DNA of 64,000 bases from Streptomyces cylindrosporus (GCF_022698165.1 NZ_JALDAY010000016.1:186001-250000), one strand, 5' to 3'. Shown: positions 17,142 to 29,551, numbered from the stretch's first letter. A program made the numbers and translations. Notes: a model not told the origin generated them from the letters alone.

Positions 17142-17680
17142 TTGGCCCCCTCCGTCAGCAGATACGCGTGCGCCGCCCCGGCCGCCGCGACCGAGGCCAG
17201 CAGCCGCGCCAGCTCGCCGGGCACGTCCAGCAGCGCGGCGGTTCGCTGATCGGCGAGGGCCCGCTCGGCGGCGGCGAGTTCCGCGAGGGCGTCCTGCTCG
17301 GTGGTGGCGGGCGAGGAGCTCGGCGCGGACGGGGACCCGGCCGACGGTGACTGCGGCGTGCCGCTCCCGCTCGCACCGGCCTTTCCGACCGTCCCCCCGA
17401 ACGCCGCCACATGCCGTGCGACCTCCGCCCGCAGCGGTGCCAGCCGCTCCGCCGCCGTCGGGTGCGCGGCGAGGACGGCGTCGTACCGCTCCACCAGCCC
17501 CACGCTGTCCCGCGCCGCACGCGCGCGTGCCTTCGCGGTGACCGACGGGCTGCCGCCGGTGCTCTCCTCCGAGTCGGCGCCGGACGAGCAGCCCACGAGC
17601 AGGGCGGCTCCGGCGGCCGAGGCGAGCAGGGATCTTCTGCGCGGCCCCGAGGGGGTGCGCGGCGGTGGGGGGTACGGCAC
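17138..17680 (-). CDS. Lipoprotein, helical extracytoplasmic domain
   Basis: A 180-residue exported protein with a basic n-region (GPRRRSLL), a hydrophobic stretch and the lipobox LLVGC. A helical segment rich in Ala/Arg follows, then a Ser/Pro/Gly linker and a second helical segment (LAELAAAERALADQRTAALL). The GTG at 17680 is preferred because GAGGA lies 8 bases upstream; a start at 17743 would add 21 residues. It is coupled to the DUF4439 gene. No function assigned. Confidence 0.78.
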   Translation of the reverse strand: MPYPPPPRTPSGPRRRSLLASAAGAALLVGCSSGADSEESTGGSPSVTAKARARAARDSVGLVERYDAVLAAHPTAAERLAPLRAEVARHVAAFGGTVGKAGASGSGTPQSPSAGSPSAPSSSPATTEQDALAELAAAERALADQRTAALLDVPGELARLLASVAAAGAAHAYLLTEGAK

Positions 17681-17883
17681 GGCTGACGTCCTCGGGGGGC
17701 TCGTACGAACACACGGGCGGGTAGACCGGCCCGCCGTGATCACGGTACCCGCGCCCCCGCCCGGCGTCGCTCATCGGCACCCGCCCGTCCACAGGTGGAC
17801 GGCAACACCGTCTGCGACCGGATACCCTTTGACCAGACACGCGACCATCCCACAACAGCACACGCGGCCGAGGAGTCACCCGG

Positions 17884-18390
17884 ATGAGCACCACCCAGAG
17901 CGAGAGGCTGCGAGAGCTCCTGGAACCGCTCGTCAGCTCCCAGGGCCTGGATCTCGAAGAGATCGCAGTGGACTCCGTCGGACGCAAGCGGGTGCTGCGG
18001 GTGGTCGTCGACTCCGACACCGGTGCCGACCTGGACCAGATCGCCGATGTGAGCCGCGCGCTCTCGGCGAAGCTCGACGAGACCGACGCGATGGGCGAGG
18101 GGGAGTACACCCTCGAGGTCGGCACCCCGGGCGCGGAGCGCCCCCTCAAGGAACACCGGCACTATGTGCGCGCCGTGGACCGGCTGGTGAGGTTCCAGCT
18201 GGCCGAGGGCGGGGAACTGGTGGCGCGGATCCTGAAGGTCGACGACGAGGGTCTCGACCTCGAGGTGCCCGGCGTGAAGGGACGTAAGGCCACCGCTCGC
18301 AGACTCGCCTTCTCCGACATCGACAAGGCGCGCGTGCAGGTCGAGTTCAACCGCAAGGACAGCAAGAACGAGATGGAAGAGGAGGCGTAG
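17884..18390 (+). CDS. rimP: Ribosome maturation factor RimP
   Basis: Needed for 30S subunit maturation. A 168-residue protein with the usual N-terminal alpha/beta domain (LEEIAVDSVGRKRVLRVVVD), the EYTLEVGTPGAERPL motif and a C-terminal SH3-like barrel. It is the first gene of the rimP-nusA-ylxR-infB group; nusA starts two bases after its stop. Confidence 0.95.
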   Translation: MSTTQSERLRELLEPLVSSQGLDLEEIAVDSVGRKRVLRVVVDSDTGADLDQIADVSRALSAKLDETDAMGEGEYTLEVGTPGAERPLKEHRHYVRAVDRLVRFQLAEGGELVARILKVDDEGLDLEVPGVKGRKATARRLAFSDIDKARVQVEFNRKDSKNEMEEEA

Positions 18391-18392
18391 CC

Positions 18393-19388
18393 GTGGACAT
18401 CGACATGAGTGCCCTGCGGGGCTTGGTACGGGAGAAGGAGATCTCCTTCGACCTGTTGGTCGAGGCGATCGAGTCGGCCCTCCTCATCGCCTACCACCGC
18501 ACCGAGGGAAGCCACCGCCACGCGCGCGTGAAGCTCGACCGGGAGACCGGGCACGTCGTCGTGTGGGCGAAGGAAGACCCCGAGGACCTCGAAGAGGGCC
18601 AGGAGCCCCGCGAGTTCGACGACACCCCGTCCGACTTCGGCCGTATCGCCGCCACCACCGCCAAGCAGGTCATCCTGCAGCGGCTGCGCGACGCCGAGGA
18701 CGACGCGACGCTCGGCGAGTACGCCGGCCGCGAGGGCGACATCGTCACCGGAGTCGTGCAGCAGGGCCGCGACCCGAAGAACGTGCTCGTGGACATCGGC
18801 AAGCTGGAGGCCATCCTGCCGGTGCAGGAGCAGGTGCCGGGCGAGACGTACCCGCACGGGATGCGGCTGCGGTCGTACGTCGTCCGGGTGGCGAAGGGTG
18901 TGCGCGGCCCGTCCGTCACCCTGTCGCGCACGCACCCCGCCCTGGTGAAGAAGCTCTTCGCCCTGGAGGTGCCGGAGATCGCCGACGGTTCGGTGGAGAT
19001 CGCCGCCATCGCGCGCGAGGCCGGCCACCGGACGAAGATCGCCGTGCGGTCCACCCGCAGCGGCCTGAACGCCAAGGGAGCCTGCATCGGCCCCATGGGC
19101 GGCCGGGTGCGCAACGTCATGGGCGAGCTGAACGGCGAGAAGATCGACATCGTCGACTGGTCGGACGACCCGGCCGAGATGGTCGCGAACGCGCTCTCCC
19201 CGGCCCGCGTCTCCAAGGTCGAGGTCGTGGACCTGGCCGCCCGTTCCGCGCGCGTGACGGTGCCGGACTACCAGCTGTCGCTGGCGATCGGCAAGGAGGG
19301 CCAGAACGCCCGCCTGGCGGCCCGGCTGACCGGCTGGCGGATCGACATCCGGCCGGACACCGAGCAGACCGAGCAGCCCGAGGAATAG
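18393..19388 (+). CDS. nusA: Transcription elongation/termination factor NusA
   Basis: A 331-residue RNA polymerase-binding protein controlling pausing, termination and antitermination. The N-terminal polymerase-binding domain is followed by the S1 domain (about 125-200, REGDIVTGVVQQGRDPKNVLV) and two KH domains with the conserved GACIGPMGGRVRNVMGEL and SLAIGKEGQNARLAARLTGW. There is no acidic C-terminal repeat region, as usual outside proteobacteria. GTG start. Confidence 0.96.
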   Translation: MDIDMSALRGLVREKEISFDLLVEAIESALLIAYHRTEGSHRHARVKLDRETGHVVVWAKEDPEDLEEGQEPREFDDTPSDFGRIAATTAKQVILQRLRDAEDDATLGEYAGREGDIVTGVVQQGRDPKNVLVDIGKLEAILPVQEQVPGETYPHGMRLRSYVVRVAKGVRGPSVTLSRTHPALVKKLFALEVPEIADGSVEIAAIAREAGHRTKIAVRSTRSGLNAKGACIGPMGGRVRNVMGELNGEKIDIVDWSDDPAEMVANALSPARVSKVEVVDLAARSARVTVPDYQLSLAIGKEGQNARLAARLTGWRIDIRPDTEQTEQPEE

Positions 19389-19413
19389 ATCTGAGCCGCT
19401 GCTGGCTTAGATC
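19388..19413 (+). terminator. Hairpin directly after nusA
   Basis: GATCTGAGCC and GGCTTAGATC form a 10-bp stem with one wobble and a 6-nt loop beginning at the nusA stop. There is no clear U-tract, so it may only attenuate read-through into ylxR-infB. Confidence 0.45.
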
Positions 19414-19478
19414 ACGACAACAACCGTTCGACTTTTGCCCCAAAGGGATGAGGTCGGTGCGGGGAGGTAGACTTAAGA

Positions 19479-19757
19479 GTGTCTGGCCGGACGCGAGCCC
19501 GCGCATGCCCTGAGCGCACCTGTGTGGGGTGCCGGGAGCGAGCGGCCCAGAAGGATCTGCTGCGGATCGTGGCGATCGGGGAACAGTGCGTCCCCGATCA
19601 TCGCGGTACGCTGCCTGGCCGGGGTGCCTATGTGCACCCCACCCTGGTCTGTCTCGACCTGGCGGTCCGTCGCCGGGCGGTCCCGCGGGCGCTGCGCGTC
19701 CCGGGACCGCTCGACACCGAGGCGTTGCGCCTCTACGTCGAGCAGGCAACACCGTAA
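19479..19757 (+). CDS. ylxR: YlxR/RnpM family RNA-binding protein (DUF448)
   Basis: A 92-residue protein of the family that binds RNase P RNA and modulates it in Bacillus. The N-terminal signature RTCVGCRERAAQKDLLRIV (C15, C18) and GRGAYVHP are clear. GTG start at 19479 with GGGAGG upstream. Its place between nusA and infB is the normal one. Confidence 0.92.
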   Translation: MSGRTRARACPERTCVGCRERAAQKDLLRIVAIGEQCVPDHRGTLPGRGAYVHPTLVCLDLAVRRRAVPRALRVPGPLDTEALRLYVEQATP

Positions 19758-19902
19758 GACGTGTCGTGCGGAACCTCCGTACGGCCTGGTACCCCGCGAG
19801 TTGGAAGTAGGTCGAGATTGCGATGAGCACTCGATGAGCACGCGATGAGTACGCCCATGAAGTAGCGACGGTCCGGACGCACCCGGACCTAAAAGGAGCG
19901 AA

Positions 19903-23028
<3,126 letters not shown>

Positions 23029-23041
23029 TCCAGCACGCGAT

Positions 23042-23093
23042 CGGGGCCGGTCGGCGGGGAAGTTCCTCACGGAATTTCCGTCGATCGGCCCCG
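23042..23093 (+). terminator. Long hairpin between infB and the DUF503 gene
   Basis: A 19-bp stem (23042-23060 with 23075-23093, including several G-T wobbles) directly after infB. It lies inside an apparent operon, so partial termination or a processing site is likely. Confidence 0.6.
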
Positions 23094-23169
23094 GCCGTTG
23101 CGTGTACGGTTCCCGTATCGGCGTCGACGCGGCGCCCGTACCCCGAACCGGCGGGACATCCGGACACAC

Positions 23170-23463
23170 ATGTATGTGGGGACTCTGTCCTTCGACCTGC
23201 TCCTCGGCGACGTCCACTCGCTGAAGGAGAAACGCTCTCTCGTCCGTCCGATCGTGGCCGAGCTCCAGCGCAAGTACGCGGTGAGCGTGGCGGAGACGGG
23301 CAGCCAGAACCTCCATCGCAGGGCCGAGATCGGGCTCGCGATGGTCTCCGGGGACACGGGACACCTCTCCGACGTACTGGACCGCTGCGAGCGGCTGGTC
23401 GCCGGGCGGCCCGAGGTGGAACTGCTCTCGGTTCGACGCAGGCTCCACAGCGACGAAGACTGA
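23170..23463 (+). CDS. DUF503 (YlxP-like) protein
   Basis: A 97-residue protein with a ferredoxin-like fold pattern: MYVGTLSFDLLLGDVHSLKEKRSLVRPIVAELQRKYAVSVAE begins it and the usual LHRRAEIGLAMVSGD follows. YlxP proteins are encoded between infB and rbfA in many Firmicutes and actinobacteria; the role in translation or ribosome assembly is implied only by this linkage. The inner ATG at 23170 was chosen because it starts at the conserved family N-terminus. Confidence 0.88.
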   Translation: MYVGTLSFDLLLGDVHSLKEKRSLVRPIVAELQRKYAVSVAETGSQNLHRRAEIGLAMVSGDTGHLSDVLDRCERLVAGRPEVELLSVRRRLHSDED

Positions 23464-23495
23464 AGCAAGAAGTAAGCACTTAAGGAGACGGACCA

Positions 23496-23948
23496 GTGGC
23501 CGACAACGCGCGTGCCAAGAGGCTGGCGGACCTCATCCGAGAGGTGGTGGCCCAGAAGCTGCAGCGTGGGATCAAGGACCCGCGGCTCGGCTCGCACGTC
23601 ACCATCACGGACACCCGGGTCACCGGGGACCTGAGGGAGGCGACCGTCTTCTACACGGTGTACGGGGACGACGAGGAGCGGGCGGCCGCGGCGGCCGGCC
23701 TGGAGAGCGCCAAGGGCGTGCTCCGCTCCGCGGTCGGCGCGGCTGCGGGCGTGAAGTTCACGCCGACGCTCACCTTCGTGGCCGACGCCCTGCCGGACAC
23801 CGCCCGTACCATCGAGGACCTCCTCGACAAGGCGCGCCTGTCCGACGAGAAGGTGCGTGAGGTCTCGGCCGGCGCCACCTACGCGGGCGACGCCGACCCG
23901 TACAAGAAGCCGGGCGACGAGGACGAGACGGACGACACCGCCGAATGA
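23496..23948 (+). CDS. rbfA: 30S ribosome-binding factor A
   Basis: A 150-residue cold-shock/ribosome maturation factor with a KH-like fold, binding the 16S 5' end. RAKRLADLIREVVAQKL and GSHVTITDTRVTGDLREA are diagnostic. GTG start with AAGGAGA. The acidic C-terminal tail (GDEDETDDTAE) is not part of the fold. Its stop overlaps the truB start by four bases. Confidence 0.95.
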   Translation: MADNARAKRLADLIREVVAQKLQRGIKDPRLGSHVTITDTRVTGDLREATVFYTVYGDDEERAAAAAGLESAKGVLRSAVGAAAGVKFTPTLTFVADALPDTARTIEDLLDKARLSDEKVREVSAGATYAGDADPYKKPGDEDETDDTAE

Positions 23949-24850
23949 CCCAGCAGAACCGGACGCCCGACGGGCTTGTCATCGTCGACAAGCCGTCGGG
24001 CTTCACTTCGCACGACGTGGTCGCGAAGATGCGCGGCATCGCGAGGACGCGGCGCGTCGGCCACGCCGGCACCCTCGACCCGATGGCGACCGGCGTGCTC
24101 GTCCTGGGTGTCGAGCGCGCGACCAAGCTCCTCGGGCACCTCGCGCTGACCGAGAAGGAGTACCTGGGCACGATCCGCCTGGGCCAGACGACCCTGACCG
24201 ACGACGCCGAGGGCGAGATCACGGGGTCGGCCGACGCCTCGAAGGTCACCCGGGAGGCCGTCGACGCCGGGATCGCCAAGCTCACCGGCGAGATCATGCA
24301 GGTGCCGTCCAAGGTCAGCGCCATCAAGATCAACGGCGTCCGGTCCTACAAACGGGCCCGCGAGGGCGAGGAGTTCGAGATCCCGGCCAGGCCGGTGACC
24401 GTCTCGTCCTTCTCGGTGTACGACGTCCGGGACGCCGTAGCCGAGGACGGCACCCCGGTCCTCGACCTGGTCGTCTCGGTGGTCTGCTCCTCCGGCACCT
24501 ACATCCGGGCCCTCGCCCGCGACCTGGGCGCCGACCTGGGCGTGGGCGGCCATCTCACCGCACTGCGGCGCACCCGCGTCGGCCCCTACAAGCTGGACGC
24601 GGCGAGGACGCTCGACCAGCTCCAGCAGGAGCTGACGGTCATGCCGATCGCCGAGGCCGCCACGGCCGCCTTCCGGCGCTGGAACGTGGACACCAAGCGG
24701 GCCCGGCTGCTGACCAACGGCGTACGTCTGGACATGCCGGACGAGTACGCTGGCGCCGGCCCGGTGGCCGTCTTCGACCCCGACGGCCGCCTTCTCGCGC
24801 TGGTCGAGGCGGAGAAGGGCAAGGCCAAGAGCCTGGCCGTCTTCGCCTGA
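23945..24850 (+). CDS. truB: tRNA pseudouridine-55 synthase
   Basis: Makes pseudouridine 55 in the T-arm of tRNAs. A 301-residue protein with VDKPSGFTSHDVV and the catalytic motif GHAGTLDPMATG, where D45 is the nucleophile. The C-terminal PUA-like region is present. It is the last gene of the rimP-truB cluster and is followed by a strong hairpin at 24890. Confidence 0.96.
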   Translation: MTQQNRTPDGLVIVDKPSGFTSHDVVAKMRGIARTRRVGHAGTLDPMATGVLVLGVERATKLLGHLALTEKEYLGTIRLGQTTLTDDAEGEITGSADASKVTREAVDAGIAKLTGEIMQVPSKVSAIKINGVRSYKRAREGEEFEIPARPVTVSSFSVYDVRDAVAEDGTPVLDLVVSVVCSSGTYIRALARDLGADLGVGGHLTALRRTRVGPYKLDAARTLDQLQQELTVMPIAEAATAAFRRWNVDTKRARLLTNGVRLDMPDEYAGAGPVAVFDPDGRLLALVEAEKGKAKSLAVFA

Positions 24851-24889
24851 CACCGGTCGGTCCGGGGGCCGGGGTCACCGAGGCTGCCC

Positions 24890-24934
24890 GACCGTGGAGC
24901 GGCGATCACGGGGTTGCATCGCCGCTCCACGGTC
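24890..24934 (+). terminator. Strong terminator of the rimP-truB operon
   Basis: A perfect 17-bp inverted repeat (24890-24906 and 24918-24934) with an 11-nt loop, followed by a C-rich run. Confidence 0.85.
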
Positions 24935-25120
24935 CCCCCTCGGTTCCCCCCACCCCTAGGGTGTATCCAGCGACCCCCGCCTGTTCACCCGTCCGGGCAG
25001 GCGCTCGGAGTGAACCGAGGGAGTGGAAGGGGGCGCGTTCGCCACGCGATCTGTCCCACTGATCACCACGCGCCTACGGTCGAAGAGCAGGGCACAGGTG
25101 TACGGCGGGGAGGTTCGGCC

Positions 25121-28100
25121 ATGACGGGACGAGAGCGGTCCCGGCGGGCGACGGGGGGCGCCGAGCGGGGGTCTCGGGAGCAGGCCGGGCGCGGTGGTGC
25201 GCAGCGGGAGCAGGCCGGGCGTGGTGGGGCGCATCGGGGGCGGGACCGCGCGGGGCGGGGCGGCGAGGAATCGGCGGCCGGGGGGCGGGCTGAGGCTGGG
25301 CGGGATTCCGGCGGGCTGGGTTCTGGGGGGCGGGGATCCGCAGAGCAGGGGCAGGGGCAGGGGCAGGGGCAGGCCTCGGGCGGACGGGCTTCGGGCGGAC
25401 GGGCTTCGGGCGGGCAAGCTTTCGGCGGGCGTGCTCAGGCTTCTGGGGGACGTGCTTCTGACGGGTCGGCTCAGGCGTCTGGCGGGCGTGGTCAGGGTTC
25501 TGGCGGGCGTGCCTCCGGTGGGCGTGCTTCTGGCGGGCGGGTCGCCGATGCGCGGGTTTCCGGCGGTCGGGATCCCGAAGCCTCTCTCGCCCTCGCCCTC
25601 GTCCGCATCCACGACCTCGCCGGCCGCCCCCGCGGCACCGGGTTCGTCGCCGATCACCACGGCACCGTCGTCACCAGTCACGAGGCGGTCGACGGGCTGC
25701 CCAGGCTCGTGCTGCACGCCGCCGGGGACCGGAGCTGTCTGGTCACCGCCGATGCCGTGACCCCGTTGCCGGAGCTGGACCTGGCCCTCGTACGGACCGA
25801 GGGGCTCGGGGTCGATCCCCTGCCGGTCACCGTCCGGGAGCGCGTCGAGACCGGGACGTACGTACGGCTGGCCGCCGGGTGCTGGCGCGAGGCGCGGGTG
25901 CTGGGTACGACGTCGGTGACCTACGCGGCCACGGACCGATTCCGGATCGTGGACGAGGCGTTGGAGCTGGCGATCGGCACCGCGGGCCAGGACGCGCTGC
26001 GGCTGGGCGGGGGAGCGGCCGGGGGACCGGTGATCGACGCGGAGACGGGCGCGGTCATCGCCGTACTCGGAACCGCCCTGCAGTCCGGGCACCGCGACAC
26101 CGGGTTCGCCGTGCCGCTGCGCCCCGCGCCGGACGGTCCGCTCGCCGAGCTGCTCGCCCGCAACGCGGCGACCGTCCCGGCGTACGGGGCCGACCTCAAC
26201 CTGGCCGGCGTACTGGAGCTGACGGCCACGTCGGTGGGGCAGGACGGCCCGCCGGGGACGCTGGCCGGATACGTCGGGCGGGCCGCCGCCACGCCGCCCG
26301 CGTGCGTGGAGCCGGTCGAACGGGCGGCGCCGGCAAGGGAGTTCGCGGCGTTCACGCAAGGGTCGGCCGCGGTCCTGGGCCTCGTCGGCGCACCCGGCAG
26401 CGGCCGTACGACGGAACTCGCGACCCTCGCCGCCCGCCGCAACCGCGCCCCCGAACCGGCCCCCACGCTGTGGCTCCGCGGCGCCGATCTACACGAGGAC
26501 GACACGTCGATCGCGGACGCGGCGGAGCGCGCACTGACGCGTGCCGCGCGCATTGTGGCGGGGCTGGGGGCGGGAGCAGGCGCGGGCGCAGGCGCAGGAG
26601 CGGGAGCGGGAGCTGGCGCGGGCGCAGGAGCGGGGGCGGACGCGGGAGCGGAGGTGGACGCGGGAGCGGAGGTGGACGCGGGAGCGGAGGTGGGGATGGG
26701 GGCGGGAGCGGGAGCGGGCAACGCGACCGACTCGGGCCACCTGGACGGCACCGACTTCACTCGCTTCGACGGCACCGGCCCTGCTTGCTTTGGCGGCACC
26801 GGCCGCGCTTGCTGCGGCGGCACCGACCCCGCTTGCTTCGACGGAGCCGGCCGTGCTTGCACCGGCACCGCTCGCCTCGCCGGCGCCGGCCGTGCTTGCT
26901 TCGGCGGCACCGACCCCACCCGCCCCGGCGGCACCGACCCGACCCGCCCCGGCGACCCCGACCCCACCCCCCTCGGCGACACCGGCCCGACCCGTGTGGC
27001 CGGCGTCGCCCAGGCTGCCGGGCGGGCTCTGCTTCTTCTGCTCGACGGGCCCGAGGAGATGCCGCCCGTGTTGGCGCATCGGCTCGGCAAGTGGTCGGAG
27101 GGGACGGCGAGTTGGCTGCGGGAGACCGGGGCGCGGTTGGTGGTGGCGTGCCGGGCGGAGTACTGGGAGGGGGCCGGGGCGGAGTTTCCGGGGGAGTTGC
27201 TGCACAGGCCCACCTCGTCGTCCGGCGGCGGTCCGCAGCCCTGTGTGCACCTCGGTGACCTGCAACCGGAGGAGGCCCGCAAGGCCCGTGCGCGGTACCG
27301 CGTCCCGGAGGGGGCCCTCGGTGATCCCGACGCCCGCCACCCCCTCACCCTCCGTCTCCTCTCCGAGGTCCGCACCGCCCTTCCCGACACCACCCCCCAT
27401 CCCCACCCCCACCTCGACCGCGACGACGTCTTCTCGGCCTACCTCGACCTGATGTGCCTCCGCGTCGCCGTCCGCCTCGCCGCCGGGAACGGCCTGCGCG
27501 GCACCGCCGTACGCCGCCTCGCCGCGAAGGTCTCCGGCCAGGTGCACGAGGCCGCCCGCCGCAGCCTCGGCCCCGGACAGGGCGAGCTGGACCGGGCGTC
27601 CTTCGAGGCCGTCTTCCCCTGGGGCCAGGCCCCGGCCGGGCTCGGCGGCGGCACCGGCTGGGCGTCCGCCGTCCTCACCGAGGGCCTCCTCGTGCCCGCC
27701 GGCAACGGCTACCGCTTCGCCCACGAGGAACTCGCCGACTGGATCCAGGGCATGCACCTCGACCTCGACGAGGCCCTGCACGTCCTGGTCCACCGCCGCC
27801 GCGCCCCGGACGACACCGGCCACCCCCTCCCCGTTCCGCGCCACCGCATCGGCCCCGTCGTACAGGCCCTGCTCCTCCTCGCCCGGGAACACGGCACCGA
27901 CCGACTCGCCGCCCGCCTGGAGGAGTTGGTGCAGGCCCTCGAGACCGACCCGCACTCCTGGTGGCCCGCCCACCTCCTCGCCGGGACGCTGCTGCGGGTG
28001 CCGGACGCCATGCCGTATCTGCGTGTGCTGCAACGGCTCGCGGACTGGCTGGTGGCGAGGGCACGGGACACCTCACGGTCCGTTTCCGGCCAGAGTCCGA

Positions 28101-29425
28101 ACCCCCTGGCCGGCACCTTCGATCCCGCCTTCTGGACCGAACTCCCCCTGCCGGAAGGCCCACGCTTCGACCTCCTCCGCCGTCTCCTCCTCGCCGACGG
28201 CCCCCCGGAGCCCACCACCACCGCCCCGACCCCCCGCTTCCTCGACACCGTCTCCCGTCTCCTCGCCGCCGACCCCACCGCCGTACAACCGCTCCTCACC
28301 CACTGGTTCGACGACGACCGTCCGCTCCCCGCGACCCCGCACGCGACCGTCGCCAAGGCCGCGCAGGCGCTGTTGCACACGCATCGGCATCTCGCGCTGG
28401 ACGATCTCACCGAGGCGCTGGTGGAGTGTGCGCACCGGCGGGCCGACGAGTTGCTGGCCGTGCTGGCGGAGGACGAGCCCTCGGCGGTGTGCCGGGCCGT
28501 GGACCGGTGGGCGCACGACGAGCGGCCGGCCCGGCGGGTGGCGGCGGTGGCGTACGGCCTGCGGGCCGCCCCGCACGTGCGTACGGACGCCGACCGCGAG
28601 CTGCTCCGGTACGTCGCCCTCGCCCTGCTCGCCCGCCCCGCCGACTGCACCCTGCACGGCGGCGCGCTCGCCCTCCTCGTCCGCGACCCGCAGACCCGGG
28701 CCCGCCATCTCCCGCAGGCGCTGCGGCACTTCGCGGCCGGTGACCCGCACTTCCCGCCGAGCGCCCTCGTCGCCGCCCTCACGACCCACCCCGAGCCGGT
28801 CCTCGAGGCCTTCCGGGCACGGCTCGGCGGCCCGGACGCGGGCGCGGCGCTGCGCACGCTCGCCGACGTCACCACGCCCCCGCTGGCCCGACGGGTCGCC
28901 GCGCTGGTGCGGGAGGCCGTCGAGCGACGCCCGGAGACGGCCGCCGACGTGGCCGCGTACGTGGACCGGCGGCTCGACCAGGGGGCGGGGGCGCGGGCCG
29001 TTCTCCTCCCGCTCGTGACCGGGCTGCTGGACGGCGGCACGGAGGACGTCCGGGCCGCGCTCGCCGCTGTACTCGCCGCCCCCGGCACCCCCGCCTCCCG
29101 CCCGCTCCGCCGTGAACTCCTGGAGTTCCTGCTGGCCCACGAGCACGCCCCGGCCGTCCTGGACGCCCTGCTGCACGCCACCGCCCTGCACACCGGCGAC
29201 GAGATCCGCGACCTCGTCCACCGCACCGGACTGCTCCTGGTCCGCACCCCGGACGGCGCGGCCCGTTTCGACCGCGGCCTGGTCGACCTGGGCCGCCGGG
29301 TCCCCGGCTTCGCGGCCCGGATGGCGGGCTGGCTGACCGACGCCCCGCAGACCTGGGCGGCCGTGGTCGGCCCCAGCACCCGCCGGATGATCGAGAACCT
29401 GTCGGGCGTACGCGTGCCCGCGTGA
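25121..29425 (+). CDS. Trypsin-like (Ser-less) domain fused to a P-loop NTPase and helical repeats, 1,434 aa
   Basis: A large protein not assigned to a named gene. Residues 1-150 are low-complexity Gly/Arg/Ser repeats (SGGRASGGRA type). Residues ~155-330 are a trypsin-like fold with H187 (TSHEAV) and D220 (PELDLALV), but the GDSGGP position reads GAAGGP, so A300 replaces the catalytic Ser. A P-loop follows (GAPGSGRTT, 423-431), with R429 in place of the usual Lys, and a Walker B-like LLLLLDGPEE about 200 residues later. Between them lie (GA)n and Cys/Gly/Thr/Asp repeats. The remaining ~750 residues are helical and Ala/Arg/Leu rich, like the repeat arms of STAND proteins. The ATG at 25121 follows GGGGAGG. 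It sits alone between terminators, beside ribF. Confidence 0.75.
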   Translation: MTGRERSRRATGGAERGSREQAGRGGAQREQAGRGGAHRGRDRAGRGGEESAAGGRAEAGRDSGGLGSGGRGSAEQGQGQGQGQASGGRASGGRASGGQAFGGRAQASGGRASDGSAQASGGRGQGSGGRASGGRASGGRVADARVSGGRDPEASLALALVRIHDLAGRPRGTGFVADHHGTVVTSHEAVDGLPRLVLHAAGDRSCLVTADAVTPLPELDLALVRTEGLGVDPLPVTVRERVETGTYVRLAAGCWREARVLGTTSVTYAATDRFRIVDEALELAIGTAGQDALRLGGGAAGGPVIDAETGAVIAVLGTALQSGHRDTGFAVPLRPAPDGPLAELLARNAATVPAYGADLNLAGVLELTATSVGQDGPPGTLAGYVGRAAATPPACVEPVERAAPAREFAAFTQGSAAVLGLVGAPGSGRTTELATLAARRNRAPEPAPTLWLRGADLHEDDTSIADAAERALTRAARIVAGLGAGAGAGAGAGAGAGAGAGAGAGADAGAEVDAGAEVDAGAEVGMGAGAGAGNATDSGHLDGTDFTRFDGTGPACFGGTGRACCGGTDPACFDGAGRACTGTARLAGAGRACFGGTDPTRPGGTDPTRPGDPDPTPLGDTGPTRVAGVAQAAGRALLLLLDGPEEMPPVLAHRLGKWSEGTASWLRETGARLVVACRAEYWEGAGAEFPGELLHRPTSSSGGGPQPCVHLGDLQPEEARKARARYRVPEGALGDPDARHPLTLRLLSEVRTALPDTTPHPHPHLDRDDVFSAYLDLMCLRVAVRLAAGNGLRGTAVRRLAAKVSGQVHEAARRSLGPGQGELDRASFEAVFPWGQAPAGLGGGTGWASAVLTEGLLVPAGNGYRFAHEELADWIQGMHLDLDEALHVLVHRRRAPDDTGHPLPVPRHRIGPVVQALLLLAREHGTDRLAARLEELVQALETDPHSWWPAHLLAGTLLRVPDAMPYLRVLQRLADWLVARARDTSRSVSGQSPNPLAGTFDPAFWTELPLPEGPRFDLLRRLLLADGPPEPTTTAPTPRFLDTVSRLLAADPTAVQPLLTHWFDDDRPLPATPHATVAKAAQALLHTHRHLALDDLTEALVECAHRRADELLAVLAEDEPSAVCRAVDRWAHDERPARRVAAVAYGLRAAPHVRTDADRELLRYVALALLARPADCTLHGGALALLVRDPQTRARHLPQALRHFAAGDPHFPPSALVAALTTHPEPVLEAFRARLGGPDAGAALRTLADVTTPPLARRVAALVREAVERRPETAADVAAYVDRRLDQGAGARAVLLPLVTGLLDGGTEDVRAALAAVLAAPGTPASRPLRRELLEFLLAHEHAPAVLDALLHATALHTGDEIRDLVHRTGLLLVRTPDGAARFDRGLVDLGRRVPGFAARMAGWLTDAPQTWAAVVGPSTRRMIENLSGVRVPA
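26568..26719 (+). repeat. Coding tandem repeats, (Gly-Ala)n and an 18-bp unit
   Basis: The sequence encodes alternating Gly-Ala for about 15 pairs, then three near-identical 18-bp units GCGGGAGCGGAGGTGGAC (AGAEVD), then Gly-Ala again. It sits between the two nucleotide-binding motifs of the large NTPase, so it does not disrupt the frame but is likely to vary in length between strains. Confidence 0.75.
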
Positions 29426-29551
29426 GCCCTCGTCGCCGCGTGCGTCGGGTCACAGCCCCCATGCCGATGCGGGCGGGACGGGTCCGGCATGGCACCCTTA
29501 GACCTGCGTAAGAGTCGGTACACACGGACACGGGTTCGAGGAGCGGTCACA

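Noticed and set aside
25194..25760. Alternative frames across the N-terminal repeat region of the large NTPase
   Set aside because: The repeats open several frames; only the frame reaching the protease-like and P-loop motifs encodes recognisable domains.
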